The translations under genes were made by a program, and so were the position numbers. Shown piece by piece: positions 55,070-64,000 of a stretch of DNA of 64,000 nucleotides. How positions within the stretch are numbered: position 1 is the stretch's first letter; every line of letters begins with the position of its first letter. Source of the DNA: Bowmanella yangjiangensis (lineage in GTDB: Bacteria > Pseudomonadota > Gammaproteobacteria > Enterobacterales > Alteromonadaceae); NCBI RefSeq assembly GCF_017255015.1, contig NZ_JAFKCS010000013.1, positions 1 through 64,000 on the forward strand, read 5' to 3'. The notes beneath the pieces are model-generated. The model saw only the letters and a list, made by a program, of their open reading frames with translations, searched no databases and was not told the origin of the DNA.

Positions 55070-56358
55070 TTCAATGCATCCAATCTAAGGGCTACGGCTT
55101 GTTTGTGCGCATCCAGGCCTTCGGCATCGGCCAGGCACATAATGGCCGGGCCAATCTGCTTGAGGCCTTCCTGGCTTAATTCCTGAACGGTGTAGCGGCG
55201 CAGAAAATCCAGCAGACCCAGGCTTGAGGTATTTCTGGCATAACCATAAGTCGGTAGCACATGGTTTGTGCCGCTGGCATAGTCACCGGCAGACTCAGGC
55301 GACCAGGGGCCGACAAAAATGGAGCCTGCATTAGTGATCTTATCCAGCCAACTGCGTGGATTGTCCATCTGCAGAATTAAATGCTCGGGGCCGTACTGAT
55401 TTGATACCTCAACCGCCTCTGCCATATCCCTGGTCAGGATATAGCGGCCGTGTTGCATACTCTGACGGGCAATATCAGCGCGGCCTAGCCGGCTAAGCTG
55501 CTGCTCAACGGCTTGTTTTACTGCGCTGATTAGCGGTTCTGAATCGCTCACCAGCACTGCTTGTGAGTCAATGCCGTGTTCAGCCTGAGAGAGCAGGTCA
55601 GAGGCAACAAAAGCCGGATTGGTGAATTTGTCGGCGATAACCAGCACTTCAGAAGGACCCGCGGGCATATCGATGGCAGGGCCTCCTGGAATTCGACTGA
55701 CTTGCTGTTTGGCCTCGGTAACATAGCTGTTACCCGGACCAAATATTTTATCCACCTTGGCAATGCTTGGCGTGCCAAGGGCCATGGCGGCAATGGCCTG
55801 AGCACCACCGCACAGATAAATTTCGTCTATTTCACAAAGAGTGGCGGCATAAAGTATTTCAGCGGCCAGTGAACCTTGCTTGTTAGGCGGGCTACACAGC
55901 ACTTTACGTGGGCAACCTGCTACCTGGGCAGTCACGCCAAGCATCAATACTGTGGAGGGCAGGGGCGCCGTACCGCCAGGAATGTAAAGGCCTACTGCAG
56001 CGATGGCTTGGTGTTTAAGCTCGCAGATGACGCCGGGGCTGGTTTGTACCCTGACATCCTGAGGGCGCTGCGCTGCATGGAACTTACGTATGTTCTGATA
56101 AGCAAGTTCAATAGCAGCTTTACGTTCATTGCTGAGTGTGGCGATGGCCTGCTCAATAGTGACCTTGGATAAACGTAGATCAGTAAGTTCTACCCCATCA
56201 AAGCGTTTGGCCAGGCTGAATAAAGCGTCGTCGGTTTGCTCGGCAACCTGTTTGATAATATCCGCCACCGCCTGGCTAAGGCGTTGATTATCGGCCAGTG
56301 CCGGGCGGGATAATAACTGTGCTTGCTGCTGCTGGGTTAATTGATTCCAGTCTTGCAT
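55066..56358 (-). CDS. hisD: HisD, histidinol dehydrogenase
   Basis: 430-residue zinc enzyme for the last two oxidations of histidine synthesis. Family blocks: VGLYIPGGTAPLPST, GPGNSYVTEAKQ, AEHGIDSQAVL (zinc His) and GTNHVLPTYGYAR. The ATG at 56358 lies just after the hisG stop and aligns with the family; the upstream in-frame ATG inside hisG is rejected. Confidence 0.97.
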   Translation of the reverse strand: MQDWNQLTQQQQAQLLSRPALADNQRLSQAVADIIKQVAEQTDDALFSLAKRFDGVELTDLRLSKVTIEQAIATLSNERKAAIELAYQNIRKFHAAQRPQDVRVQTSPGVICELKHQAIAAVGLYIPGGTAPLPSTVLMLGVTAQVAGCPRKVLCSPPNKQGSLAAEILYAATLCEIDEIYLCGGAQAIAAMALGTPSIAKVDKIFGPGNSYVTEAKQQVSRIPGGPAIDMPAGPSEVLVIADKFTNPAFVASDLLSQAEHGIDSQAVLVSDSEPLISAVKQAVEQQLSRLGRADIARQSMQHGRYILTRDMAEAVEVSNQYGPEHLILQMDNPRSWLDKITNAGSIFVGPWSPESAGDYASGTNHVLPTYGYARNTSSLGLLDFLRRYTVQELSQEGLKQIGPAIMCLADAEGLDAHKQAVALRLDALK

Positions 56359-56360
56359 GT

Positions 56361-57260
56361 TTAACCCAACATCTTTTCGATAGGGAGCACCAGAATACTG
56401 CTGCAACCCAGGGCCTTAAGTTTTTCCATGGTTTCCCAGAACAAAGTTTCGGTACTAACTACGTGCACAGCAACGCTATTTTCATTGCCGGCCAGAGGTA
56501 GAAGTGTCGGGTTCTCTGCACCAGGTAAAAGCTGTTTCACCTGCTCTATCTTATCTTTTGGCGCGTGCAGCATGATGTACTTGCTTTCCCGCGCTTGCAT
56601 TACGCCGTTAATGCGGGTCAGTAGTTTGTCGATAAGTTGCTGTTTGCTGTCCAGCATGTCGCCACTGCGTTGAATCAGTACGGCCTTAGAGCGGAAAATG
56701 ACGTCCTTTTCTACCAGACCATTGGCTTCCAAGGTTGCGCCGGTACTGACCAGATCGCAGATGGCATCGGCTAGTCCGGCGCGCGGGGCGACTTCAACCG
56801 AGCCATTAAGCATGACGGCTTTAGCATCGACATTCTGTTCGCGGAAAAAGCGCTCCAGCAAAAAGGGGTAGGTGGTGGCGACTTTTTTACCTTGCAGAGA
56901 CTGCACGTTTTGGTAATCCATTTCATTCGGTACCGCCAGGGACAAACGGCAACCGCCAAACTCTAAGCGTTCCAGAGTCTTATATTGGAACTGTTTACCT
57001 TGGGCCTGACGCTCAAGCATTTTTTCTTCCAGTTCGTTTTCGCCGATGAAGCCCAAATCAACCACACCATCCATCACCAAACCCGGAATGTCGTCGTCTC
57101 TGACTCGCAGCAGATCGATGGGCAAGTTGGTGGCATGGGCAATCAACAAGCGGTCGCGAATCGACAGCTTGACGCCGATAGCTTTGAGTAACTCCATACT
57201 GCCTTCGCAAAGGCGGCCGGATTTCTGTACGGCAATTCTGAGTCTGTTGCGGTCTGTCAT
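56361..57260 (-). CDS. hisG: HisG, ATP phosphoribosyltransferase (long form)
   Basis: 299-residue long-form enzyme with the C-terminal ACT-like histidine-feedback domain (about 225-299). Catalyses the first step, ATP plus PRPP. Visible: [13 protein letters not shown] near the start and the PRPP motif in [19 protein letters not shown]. First structural gene after the attenuator. Confidence 0.97.
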   Translation of the reverse strand: MTDRNRLRIAVQKSGRLCEGSMELLKAIGVKLSIRDRLLIAHATNLPIDLLRVRDDDIPGLVMDGVVDLGFIGENELEEKMLERQAQGKQFQYKTLERLEFGGCRLSLAVPNEMDYQNVQSLQGKKVATTYPFLLERFFREQNVDAKAVMLNGSVEVAPRAGLADAICDLVSTGATLEANGLVEKDVIFRSKAVLIQRSGDMLDSKQQLIDKLLTRINGVMQARESKYIMLHAPKDKIEQVKQLLPGAENPTLLPLAGNENSVAVHVVSTETLFWETMEKLKALGCSSILVLPIEKMLG

Positions 57261-57295
57261 ATTTTCCTACCTTAATTTTCACGAGCCCTAAAACG

Positions 57296-57324
57296 AAAAA
57301 CCCCCGGAAGTTGCCTTCCGGGGG
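57296..57324 (-). terminator. his operon attenuator terminator
   Basis: On the minus strand a 10-bp stem CCCCCGGAAG/CTTCCGGGGG with a GCAA loop is followed by TTTTT, about 35 bp before hisG. It is the terminator of the his attenuator. Confidence 0.9.
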
Positions 57325-57389
57325 TATCTGATTAGGTTCGATATGCCACTGGAAGGTAACCATAGACCTTCCAGCACGAACCTGAAAGG

Positions 57390-57440
57390 TTATGCTATAT
57401 GATGGTGATGATGAATCGCTTTCAGGTTCTCAGTAATCAT
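57390..57440 (-). CDS. hisL: his operon leader peptide
   Basis: ATG at 57440 to TAA at 57390 encodes MITENLKAIHHHHHIA, 16 residues with five consecutive His codons (CAT CAT CAC CAT CAT). Stalling at these codons when His-tRNA is scarce would favour an antiterminator and allow transcription into hisG, as in enteric his operons. Confidence 0.92.
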   Translation of the reverse strand: MITENLKAIHHHHHIA

Positions 57441-57673
57441 GTTGCTAATTAATTATTCAGGCTATCTTTGTTCGGCCTTTAACTTACTGCATGGCATGGT
57501 CCTAAGGCAAGTGGAAATTGGTGCAAAAATTGACATTGGTTAAAGCAAAAAAGAATAAGTAGTTAGAAATTGATGGCACAAAACCCAAAAACTCGAGTCC
57601 AATGATTAAGTGTGTTTAAAATATGACCGATAAAAGAGTGGCTTCAGACCAGAAAAGAGCGATGGGAGTATAG

Positions 57674-57937
57674 ATGGTTAGCGATTTATTGTTTCCAATC
57701 TTGCCTAAGCAGGGAAAAACGAACCCAGTTCAGGATGAACAGCGTGTCGAGCAGGTCAGTAAAGAGGCCAAGCTTCGTTCACTTGAAGAAGATGACCGAA
57801 ATCTGACCGCTGAAGAGCGGCAAAGTCGGCAACAGCAGCAAGAGCAGAAGGGCAAGAAAAAACCAAAACAGGAAGCGGAAAAGCCGGTTGAAGGAGAAAA
57901 CCGAGCAGGTCCTGGGCACCTGGATATTTATATTTGA
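57674..57937 (+). CDS. Small charged hypothetical protein
   Basis: 87 residues, very hydrophilic and probably disordered: a short hydrophobic N-terminus (MVSDLLFPILPKQG), then Glu/Arg/Gln-rich (EEDDRNLTAEERQSRQQQQ) and a Lys-rich stretch, ending GHLDIYI. GGGAG precedes the ATG. I do not recognise a family. It stands alone between the his leader and dsbB, and codes in a plausible way, but it could be non-essential or spurious. Confidence 0.5.
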   Translation: MVSDLLFPILPKQGKTNPVQDEQRVEQVSKEAKLRSLEEDDRNLTAEERQSRQQQQEQKGKKKPKQEAEKPVEGENRAGPGHLDIYI

Positions 57938-57981
57938 CCGCAAAGAAAATGGGCCAGCATTGTGTTACCAGCCCTCAGTAT

Positions 57982-58509
57982 TTATATGTTTTTGAATCTT
58001 GCCAGTCTGGCGACAAGTGTTGTGGCTAGCAGTGTTGTGTAGACCGCGAAAATCACGACCATCCACTGCGGCATACTCATGTCCATAAATGACCAGTCAA
58101 TGTCCCCACAATCACCTGTAGCTGCGAAAATTTGCGGGATCCACTCATGCAGAGGCAACCAACTGGGGAAGTTGGGAACAATTTCGCAGACAGTAAAAAA
58201 TGGGTTCGCAGCAGTTTGAATATCCACATGTTCAATAGCGACCAGTAATCCCCAAATGGCTGATACAGCCCATAAGCCAAAGGCCAACAGTCGTCCAAAC
58301 CAGGCTTTGTATAGAAGCAGGCCAAACAGACCGGCAAACAGCAGGCCGAATACTGCATTGCGCTGATAAATACACATGATGCAAGGCTCAAGGCCCATAC
58401 CATACTGGAAGTACAATGCAGTGAGTTCCAGTATCAAAGCTGAGATAAATAACAATGCCCAGGGCCAGCGTTTGGTTGGCCATTCTGCTATTTGAGAAAA
58501 CAATTGCAT
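57982..58509 (-). CDS. dsbB: DsbB, disulfide bond formation membrane oxidase
   Basis: 175-residue inner-membrane protein with four helices that re-oxidises DsbA with quinone. First cysteine pair is CIMC in LEPCIMCIYQRNAVFG; second pair lies in the periplasmic loop (TVCEIV ... GDCGDIDW). The ATG at 58509 has AAGAGAG upstream and aligns with E. coli. The nhaB-dsbB order is conserved. Confidence 0.95.
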   Translation of the reverse strand: MQLFSQIAEWPTKRWPWALLFISALILELTALYFQYGMGLEPCIMCIYQRNAVFGLLFAGLFGLLLYKAWFGRLLAFGLWAVSAIWGLLVAIEHVDIQTAANPFFTVCEIVPNFPSWLPLHEWIPQIFAATGDCGDIDWSFMDMSMPQWMVVIFAVYTTLLATTLVARLARFKNI

Positions 58510-58526
58510 ACGCTCTCTTACCAAAA

Positions 58527-58550
58527 GTGAAAACGCCTCTTGCGAGGCGT
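58527..58550 (-). terminator. Hairpin between nhaB and dsbB
   Basis: On the minus strand ACGCCTC and GAGGCGT flank a GCAA loop and are followed by TTTTC. It probably ends nhaB transcripts in part. Confidence 0.6.
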
Positions 58551-58558
58551 CTGATTAG

Positions 58559-60130
58559 TTATTCGTGAGGCATCTCAGAAGGACTATGGTGATTAATCCA
58601 CTCCATGTGATATAGCCACTCAGTGGACTCTAATAAACCAAAATAGGTTGCAGCCAGGCCGACCAGGGTAAGCACTACCGTATAGGGTAAAGCCATATAA
58701 ACCATTCGACCGTATGACAATCTTAACAATGGCGCTAATGCCGATGTCAGTAAGAATAAAAACGCAGCCTGACCATTAGGCGTAGCAACACTCGGTAGGT
58801 TAGTCCCGGTGTTAATGGCGACAGCCAGCATATCAAACTGATCACGGGTAATATGACCGTGTTTCAAGGCGGTACTGACTTCAGTGATGTACACGGAGCC
58901 CACAAACACATTGTCACTGACCATAGACAACAATCCGTTAGCCAGATAGAACATGACTAACTGAGTTTTGCCTTCAAAGGTTAATACCCAATCGATAACA
59001 GGAGTAAACAATCCCTGATCAATAATCACCGCTACTACAGCAAAAAATACGCAAAGTAGTGAAGTAAAGGGCAAGGCTTCTTCGAATGCTTTACCAATTT
59101 GATGCTCGTCAACAACGCCGCAGAAGGCGGTCGCCAGCACGATAACAGATAGACCAATTAAGCCTACGGCAGACAAGTGGAAAGCCAGACCAATTACCAA
59201 CCAAACGGCAATCAAAGACTGGATCATTAACTTTGCGGTATCGCGCTTCGTGCGCTGCTTATCTACGTGGTTACTATAGTCAGCAAGGATAGTGCGCACG
59301 GTCTCGGGAAGCTGTGCACCATAAGAGAAAAGTTTGAATTTCTCCAGGAGAATAGTGGTCAATAACCCGGCGATCAGCACTGGCAAGGTAATAGGGCCCA
59401 TGCGTACCAGGAATTCAACAAAGTTCCAACCGGCCTTATCAGCAATAATCAGGTTTTGTGGTTCACCCACCATGGTAGTAACGCCGCCCAGTGCCGTACC
59501 AATGGCAGCATGCATCATCAAATTGCGCAAAAAGCTGCGGAAACCTTCCAAGTCTTCTCGACTGGGCATAGGCATGCTGTCATCCGCGGTGTGATCGTGT
59601 TCGTGATGATAATCTTTGCCAGATGCGACTTTATGGTAGATGGAGTAGAAACCGGTAGCGACACTGATAATCACCGCAATCACGGTCAATGCATCTAAGA
59701 AGGCGGAAAGTACCGCCGAAGAGAGCGTGAATGCCAGTGCAAGTGCTGTTTTACTGCGTAATCTGATTAAAAGCTTAGTGAACAGATACAGCAACAGATC
59801 TTTCATAAAGTAGATACCTGCCACCATAAAAATCAGTAGCAACAGCACCTCAATGTTCACCACTATTTCATGTTTGATATGTTCAGGGCTGGTCATGCCG
59901 ATAAACACCGCTTCAATGACCAGCAAGCCGCCGGGTTGCAATGGATAGCATTTCAATGCCATAGCCAAGGTAAAAATAAACTCTAGTATGAGTGCCCAAC
60001 CCGCTAAATACGGACTGACCTGAAAGAGCAGGGGGTTGATAATTAAAAACGCAATAATGGCCTTTTTATACCAGTCAGGCGCATTCCCGAGAAAATTTCT
60101 GAACAGTGCGACGACCATGGATTGTTGCAT
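58559..60130 (-). CDS. nhaB: NhaB sodium/proton antiporter
   Basis: 523-residue polytopic membrane protein (about 12 helices) exporting Na+ in exchange for protons, useful in a saline habitat. N-terminus [19 protein letters not shown] and internal [16 protein letters not shown], plus [18 protein letters not shown], are NhaB signatures. The ATG at 60130 has AAAGGA upstream; an in-frame start at 60181 is longer than the family. Confidence 0.95.
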   Translation of the reverse strand: MQQSMVVALFRNFLGNAPDWYKKAIIAFLIINPLLFQVSPYLAGWALILEFIFTLAMALKCYPLQPGGLLVIEAVFIGMTSPEHIKHEIVVNIEVLLLLIFMVAGIYFMKDLLLYLFTKLLIRLRSKTALALAFTLSSAVLSAFLDALTVIAVIISVATGFYSIYHKVASGKDYHHEHDHTADDSMPMPSREDLEGFRSFLRNLMMHAAIGTALGGVTTMVGEPQNLIIADKAGWNFVEFLVRMGPITLPVLIAGLLTTILLEKFKLFSYGAQLPETVRTILADYSNHVDKQRTKRDTAKLMIQSLIAVWLVIGLAFHLSAVGLIGLSVIVLATAFCGVVDEHQIGKAFEEALPFTSLLCVFFAVVAVIIDQGLFTPVIDWVLTFEGKTQLVMFYLANGLLSMVSDNVFVGSVYITEVSTALKHGHITRDQFDMLAVAINTGTNLPSVATPNGQAAFLFLLTSALAPLLRLSYGRMVYMALPYTVVLTLVGLAATYFGLLESTEWLYHMEWINHHSPSEMPHE

Positions 60131-60489
60131 GCTATGTGGTCCTTTCAGTGAGTAGGGCGGATTACATGTCGGTGGTGCCATCGGCTAAGCATTAAGGTCG
60201 GATCTTCTTGTCCGCTATGCAAATCCCTGATGTATTTAGCCGCTGGGTTCCCAGCGAGGGAATCCGGCTTAGAATGTTTTAATGAGAAGTTTACAAAAAA
60301 GCAAGCCAATTCTTATGCTTACCCCTTATATTGCGGTGAGCGGAAGGGGCTTTAATCTGTGTGAGGATGGTGGCGAAAAGCCGTTTTTCAGGCACTTTCT
60401 GGTGTTACAGTTATTTGGTTTAATTAGCAATGACATCTGGTACAATCAGTTGGATAATAACAATTAAGCGGTGTTAAGCGAGCTTTTGC
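60131..60489. other. Divergent intergenic region between nhaB and fadR
   Basis: 359 bp without a credible gene (a 61-codon open frame at 60282 resembles nothing). It must hold both promoters. A CTGGT-ACA-ATCAG dyad at 60437-60449 resembles a FadR operator (CTGGTCNGACCAG) with three mismatches, 41 bp before fadR. Confidence 0.45.
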
Positions 60490-61200
60490 ATGATCTATAA
60501 ATCCCAAAGTCCAGCCGGATTTGCCGAAGAATATATTGTCGAGTCAATTTGGAGCGGCAGATTTCCTCCCGGCACTATATTGCCTGCTGAACGTGAATTG
60601 TCCGAACTGATTGGGGTGACACGCACAACCCTGCGTGAAGTTTTGCAAAGGTTGGCTCGCGATGGTTGGTTAACTATTCAGCATGGTAAACCGACTAAAG
60701 TGAATAACTTCTGGGAGACCTGTGGTCTGAATATCCTCGAAACTTTGGCTCGTCTGGATCAGGATGGCATCCCAGAGTTGGTAGATCACCTTTTGGCTGC
60801 TCGTACCAGCGTTAGTGCAGTGTTTATTCGTGGCGCCATTAAGCACTCTCCGGAGAAAGCGGCAGACATACTTAAAGGTTATGCCGATGTAGCGGAAGAT
60901 GGCCAAGCCTTTGCTGACTATGATTATCAGATTAATCATGATTTGGCGCTGGCTTCAGGTAACAAAGTTTATGTGCTTATGATGAACGGATTCAGAGGCT
61001 TATACGCTCGAATTGGTGGTTACTATTTCTCCAATAGCAAATCTCGAAACCTGGCACGAGACTACTATTCGCAATTGCTTCAGCTTGCCCAAACTGGCGC
61101 GCATGAGCAGGTGCCTGGCCTGATCCGTAAATACGGTATTGCCAGCGGCAAGATATGGCATGAGATCCGTGAGGAAATGCCACAAGATTTAGTGGATTAA
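60490..61200 (+). CDS. fadR: FadR, fatty-acid metabolism regulator
   Basis: 236 residues, GntR family. N-terminal winged helix nearly identical to E. coli ([52 protein letters not shown]) and a C-terminal acyl-CoA-binding helical domain. It represses fad genes and activates fab genes. Divergent from nhaB as in E. coli. Confidence 0.96.
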   Translation: MIYKSQSPAGFAEEYIVESIWSGRFPPGTILPAERELSELIGVTRTTLREVLQRLARDGWLTIQHGKPTKVNNFWETCGLNILETLARLDQDGIPELVDHLLAARTSVSAVFIRGAIKHSPEKAADILKGYADVAEDGQAFADYDYQINHDLALASGNKVYVLMMNGFRGLYARIGGYYFSNSKSRNLARDYYSQLLQLAQTGAHEQVPGLIRKYGIASGKIWHEIREEMPQDLVD

Positions 61201-61214
61201 GAATAAGTGTCCGT

Positions 61215-61242
61215 AAAAAAAGCGCCTTAAGGCGCTTTTTTT
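61215..61242. terminator. Bidirectional terminator between fadR and sodB
   Basis: A perfect A7-GCGCCTT/AAGGCGC-T7 palindrome between convergent genes. Confidence 0.85.
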
Positions 61243-61259
61243 GTGACTGGGTTTATCGC

Positions 61260-61841
61260 TTAGGCGAAGTTTTGTGCAGCGAAATCCCAGTTAATCAAGG
61301 CCCAGAAGCCTTCCATGTACTTAGGACGCAGATTGCGATAGTCAATGTAGTAGGCGTGTTCCCACAGATCCACTGTCATCAGCGGGGTTACACCGGCCTC
61401 AGTCAGGGGCGTACCGGCGTTGCTGGTGTTAACAATATCCAGGCTGCCGTCTGCCAATTTTACCAACCAGGTCCAGCTTGAGCCGAAGTTGTTAACGGCT
61501 TTATCGTTGAAAGCTTCTTTAAAAGCTGCAAAAGAGCCCCACTTGGCATTGATGGCGTCAGCCAGTGCACCGCTTGGCTCGCCGCCGCCGTTAGGGCTCA
61601 GGCTGTGCCAGTAGAAAGTGTGGTTCCAAATCTGCGCCGCGTTGTTGAATACGCCACCTTGAGAAGTACGAACAATCTCTTCCAGTGATTTATTGGCGAA
61701 TTCTGTACCTTCAATCAGGCCGTTCAGTTTCACCACGTAAGTGTTGTGGTGTTTACCGTAATGATATTCCAGAGTCTCAGCAGAGATATGCGGTTCTAGG
61801 GCATTTTTTTCATACGGCAGGGGCGGAAGTTCGAAAGCCAT
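61260..61841 (-). CDS. sodB: Iron superoxide dismutase
   Basis: 193 residues. Metal ligands His27 (YHYGKHH), His74 (WNHTFYW), Asp158 and His162 ([11 protein letters not shown]). Gln70 in [12 protein letters not shown] is the FeSOD-type active-site glutamine. Cytoplasmic enzyme that removes superoxide. Followed by grxD in divergent orientation. Confidence 0.96.
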   Translation of the reverse strand: MAFELPPLPYEKNALEPHISAETLEYHYGKHHNTYVVKLNGLIEGTEFANKSLEEIVRTSQGGVFNNAAQIWNHTFYWHSLSPNGGGEPSGALADAINAKWGSFAAFKEAFNDKAVNNFGSSWTWLVKLADGSLDIVNTSNAGTPLTEAGVTPLMTVDLWEHAYYIDYRNLRPKYMEGFWALINWDFAAQNFA

Positions 61842-62085
61842 GTAAATTCTCCATGTTGGTCAAAAAGACGACACAAGACAAAGCGTGCTTTGTATCGTTG
61901 TTTATAAAGTTATTGGTTTATTAATTAGTCTAAAGCCAATAGGGGCAAATAGCCAGCTAACTCACCTTCTGAATATGAGGCTTGTCGCTGGAAAAACAAG
62001 ATGTCCAAACAAAGCCGTGGGCCAGACCTTGAAAAGGCGTATAATGACCACAAATCGGTATTAACCCAATTAAGAGGCAGTTATC

Positions 62086-62442
62086 GTGGAAACATTGGAA
62101 AAAATCAAACAGCAAATCGCTGAAAACCCTATCCTGATTTATATGAAGGGCTCTCCTAAGCTGCCCAGTTGTGGATTTTCGGCGCAGGCTTCTCAGGCAC
62201 TTATGTCTTGTGGTGAGCCTTTCGCTTATGTGGATATTCTGCAGAATCCAGATATCCGTGCGGAGTTGCCTGCTTACGCCAATTGGCCAACTTTCCCTCA
62301 GCTTTGGGTTGAAGGTGAGCTGGTGGGTGGTTGCGACATTATGCTGGAAATGTTCCAGCAAGGTGAATTGCAGCCCTTAATCAAAGAGGCCGTCGCCCGT
62401 GCTAAAGCCAGTAAAGGTGAAGAGCAGGACAGCACTGAATAA
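62086..62442 (+). CDS. grxD: Monothiol glutaredoxin GrxD
   Basis: 118 residues. CGFS active site (Cys29 in KLPSCGFSAQ), glutathione-binding TFPQLW and GGCDI. It carries or delivers [2Fe-2S] clusters, often with BolA. Start is GTG at 62086 after AAGAGGCAG. The C-terminus has an acidic tail (KGEEQDSTE). Confidence 0.96.
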   Translation: METLEKIKQQIAENPILIYMKGSPKLPSCGFSAQASQALMSCGEPFAYVDILQNPDIRAELPAYANWPTFPQLWVEGELVGGCDIMLEMFQQGELQPLIKEAVARAKASKGEEQDSTE

Positions 62443-62446
62443 CTGA

Positions 62447-62476
62447 CACAAAAAAGGGGCTCGTATCGGCCCCTTC
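62447..62476. terminator. Hairpin between grxD and bacterioferritin
   Basis: AAGGGGC and GCCCCTT flank a short loop between the convergent genes, with A6 on the left for the minus strand. Confidence 0.6.
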
Positions 62477-62480
62477 TCAA

Positions 62481-62954
62481 TTAATCATCATGCATTTGTG
62501 ATTGGTTGTAGTTTTCAATGCCCAGTTTGCTGATAAGCTGCAACTGAGTTTCCAGCCAATCTACGTGCTCTTCCTGGCCATCTAGTACTTTGCCAAGTAG
62601 ATCCCGGCTAACATAATCCTGCACAGATTCTGCGTACTCAATGGCGCTGCGCAAGTCTGGAATGGCTTTATGCTCGAAGGTTAAATCGCAATTGAGCATT
62701 TCTTCGGTGTCTTCACCTATCTGCAGTTTTCCCAGGTCCTGTAGGTTAGGAATACCATCTAAAAATAAAATGCGCTCAATCAAATCGTCGGCACGTTTCA
62801 TTTCCCGGATAGATTCATGATATTCCTTGTCGGCCAGGCCTTTTAAGCCCCAGTTCTTGAACATACGGGAATGCAGGAAATATTGGTTGATTGCCACCAG
62901 TTGATGACCCAGGACTTTATTCAGGTGTTTGATAAGGGACTTATCGCCTTTCAT
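62481..62954 (-). CDS. bfr: Bacterioferritin with incomplete ferroxidase site
   Basis: 157-residue four-helix ferritin with the heme ligand Met52 (REMKRAD). Compared with E. coli Bfr numbering, three of six di-iron ligands are replaced: Glu18 by Gln ([10 protein letters not shown]), His54 by Arg (MKRAD) and Glu127 by Gln (GQEEHVDW); Glu51, Glu94 and His130 remain. It probably is the heme-binding, non-catalytic partner in a mixed shell with another Bfr encoded elsewhere. It is downstream of bfd on the same strand. Confidence 0.92.
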   Translation of the reverse strand: MKGDKSLIKHLNKVLGHQLVAINQYFLHSRMFKNWGLKGLADKEYHESIREMKRADDLIERILFLDGIPNLQDLGKLQIGEDTEEMLNCDLTFEHKAIPDLRSAIEYAESVQDYVSRDLLGKVLDGQEEHVDWLETQLQLISKLGIENYNQSQMHDD

Positions 62955-63065
62955 AGCCGGACTCCGTGACGTGCTGTTTTGCAGATAGGCAAAAATCAGC
63001 GAGCTAAGATTTGTTCATTATAGAGAACAAAAACTTAAGCGTCACCGCACAATTCGGATTTGCTG

Positions 63066-63260
63066 TTAGCAGACTTCCTTGAACAGCGATTCATCAACTA
63101 TGGTATTGTCGATAACCTGCTGTGCCAGTTGTACACATTTGCCACATTGACTACCCACGCCAAACTGCTTACGTAAGTCACGCATATTTCCAACGCCTTC
63201 TTCGCGAACGGCGCGGGCAATTTGTTTGTCGGTGATACCGTGGCAGAGGCAAACGAACAA
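63066..63260 (-). CDS. bfd: Bacterioferritin-associated ferredoxin
   Basis: 64 residues. [2Fe-2S] cysteines Cys4, Cys6, Cys39 and Cys42 (MFVCLCHG, GSQCGKC). Bfd reduces the heme of Bfr to release iron. It is preceded by a Fur box and followed by bfr after 111 bp, so iron starvation should raise it. Confidence 0.94.
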   Translation of the reverse strand: MFVCLCHGITDKQIARAVREEGVGNMRDLRKQFGVGSQCGKCVQLAQQVIDNTIVDESLFKEVC

Positions 63261-63283
63261 AATACAACTCCTATAACATTACA

Positions 63284-63303
63284 AATGATAATAATTGTTA
63301 TTA
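63284..63303 (-). promoter_or_regulatory. Fur box upstream of bfd
   Basis: AATGATAATAATTGTTATTA matches the Fur consensus (GATAATGATAATCATTATC) at about 13 of 16 aligned positions. It lies 24 bp before the bfd start, with AGGAG as ribosome site between. Confidence 0.8.
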
Positions 63304-63530
63304 GAGGTTTTGCCAAGTGATTTATTAATCATCAAACAAAATTGGCTAATGGGGTGCTTGATTTCGCGGAATGACATAACGAAGTACACTAATTGGACAT
63401 TTATGCATTTAACTGTACTTTTGCCCTTGGTTTGCTGCACTACTGCCCTTATCTTGTGTTCTAGCTTTTTATTGGCTTACAGCCCCACTAGGGGAAAAAG
63501 CCGAACATCAACCAAGAAATGGAGAAGATG

Positions 63531-64000
63531 ATGAGTGTATTAGTTGGTCGTCCTGCCCCGGATTTTACCGCTGCTGCCGTACTGGGCAATGGCGAAATTG
63601 TTGACAGCTATAACCTGAAAGATGCCATCAAAGGCAAGAAAGCCGTTGTGTTTTTCTATCCTCTGGACTTCACCTTTGTATGTCCTTCAGAGCTAATCGC
63701 TTTTGATAAGCGCTATGATGAGTTCAAACAGCGTGGTGTGGAAGTGATTGGTGTATCTATCGATTCTCAGTTCAGCCACAACGCATGGCGTAACACCCCA
63801 GTTAACCAGGGTGGTATTGGTCCTGTGAAGTACACTCTGGTGGCTGACGTGAAGCATGAAATTTGTCAGGCTTATGATGTAGAGCATCCTGAAGCTGGTG
63901 TGGCGTTCCGTGGTTCTTTCCTGATTGATGAGGAAGGTAATGTACGTCACCAGGTCGTCAATGACCTGCCACTGGGCCGTAACGTTGACGAAATGCTGCG
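63531..64000 (+). CDS. Typical 2-Cys peroxiredoxin (5' part)
   Basis: The gene runs off the window after 156 codons. Peroxidatic Cys51 is in FTFVCPSELIAF, followed by GVSIDSQFSHNAW and FRGSFLID. It reduces peroxides with thioredoxin or AhpF. The C-terminal resolving Cys lies outside. Of two tandem ATGs, 63531 is 6 bp from GGAG. It fits with nearby sodB, grxD and bfr-bfd as an oxidative-stress and iron region. Confidence 0.93.
   Translation, partial: MSVLVGRPAPDFTAAAVLGNGEIVDSYNLKDAIKGKKAVVFFYPLDFTFVCPSELIAFDKRYDEFKQRGVEVIGVSIDSQFSHNAWRNTPVNQGGIGPVKYTLVADVKHEICQAYDVEHPEAGVAFRGSFLIDEEGNVRHQVVNDLPLGRNVDEML

Noticed and set aside
60282-60467. 61-codon open frame in the nhaB-fadR region
   Set aside because: No ribosome site, no recognisable family, and it covers the region expected to hold both promoters.
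63295-63531. Plus-strand open frame between bfd and the peroxiredoxin (78 codons, or 42 from an ATG at 63403)
   Set aside because: It begins inside the Fur box, has no family resemblance and ends in the peroxiredoxin ribosome site; the hydrophobic stretch is likely chance.

Overview
The window is an ordinary, densely packed chromosomal segment of a marine-type gammaproteobacterium of the order Alteromonadales (Alteromonas/Bowmanella/Shewanella-like). The assignment rests on gene orders: clpX-lon-hupB-ppiD, sap-pspF-pspABC-ycjXF-phhAB-tyrR, dnaX-ybaB-recR-htpG-adk, hisGDCBHAFI and fadR/nhaB-dsbB, together with a TtpC-type TonB system and a large Oar-like TonB receptor paired with a sulfotransferase. 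There is no prophage, insertion sequence, CRISPR array, tRNA or rRNA operon. The one stable RNA gene seen is the 4.5S SRP RNA.

Layout. 1-5.9 kb: protein quality control (clpX 3' end, lon, hupB, ppiD). 6-16.5 kb: the sap ABC transporter, transcribed leftward as one unit with pspF, and the divergent phage-shock operon pspABC with ycjX-ycjF. 16.6-24.8 kb: amino-acid catabolism and its regulators (phhAB, tyrR, fumarylacetoacetase, maleylacetoacetate isomerase, Lrp, leucine dehydrogenase, tryptophan 2,3-dioxygenase), plus SRP RNA and a ComFB-like gene. 25-29.6 kb: TonB receptor and TPR-sulfotransferase. 30-35 kb: a DUF3450-TtpC-ExbB-ExbD-TonB-TPR energy-transducing operon. 35.3-37.8 kb: an HvfABC-type RiPP cluster whose precursor carries 16 EGKCG cores, followed by a 42-residue membrane peptide. 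37.8-44.6 kb: apt, dnaX, ybaB, recR, htpG, adk. 44.6-50 kb: hydrolase, Hsp20, DUF924, acyltransferase, 2OG-Fe(II) oxygenase, YceI and cytochrome b561. 50-57.4 kb: the complete his operon with a His-leader attenuator. 57.7-64 kb: dsbB, nhaB, fadR, sodB, grxD, a bacterioferritin, bfd and the 5' part of a 2-Cys peroxiredoxin.

Regulation readable in the sequence: three sigma-32-like promoters (lon, htpG, hsp20) with the same 13-bp spacer; a ROSE-type RNA thermometer before hsp20; a sigma-54 promoter before pspA; TyrR boxes before phhA, tyrR and, notably, the TonB receptor; a Fur box before bfd; a histidine attenuator; and a probable slippery A9 site in dnaX that would yield a gamma-like product.

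The most striking system is the HvfABC-like cluster. A secreted Cys-rich peptide with seven 51-bp tandem repeats plus a partial eighth is followed by a DUF692/MNIO maturase and a DUF2063 partner. The family is known from copper-binding oxazolone/thioamide peptides; the size and regularity of this precursor and the apparent lack of a neighbouring DoxX-type gene make this version worth study.
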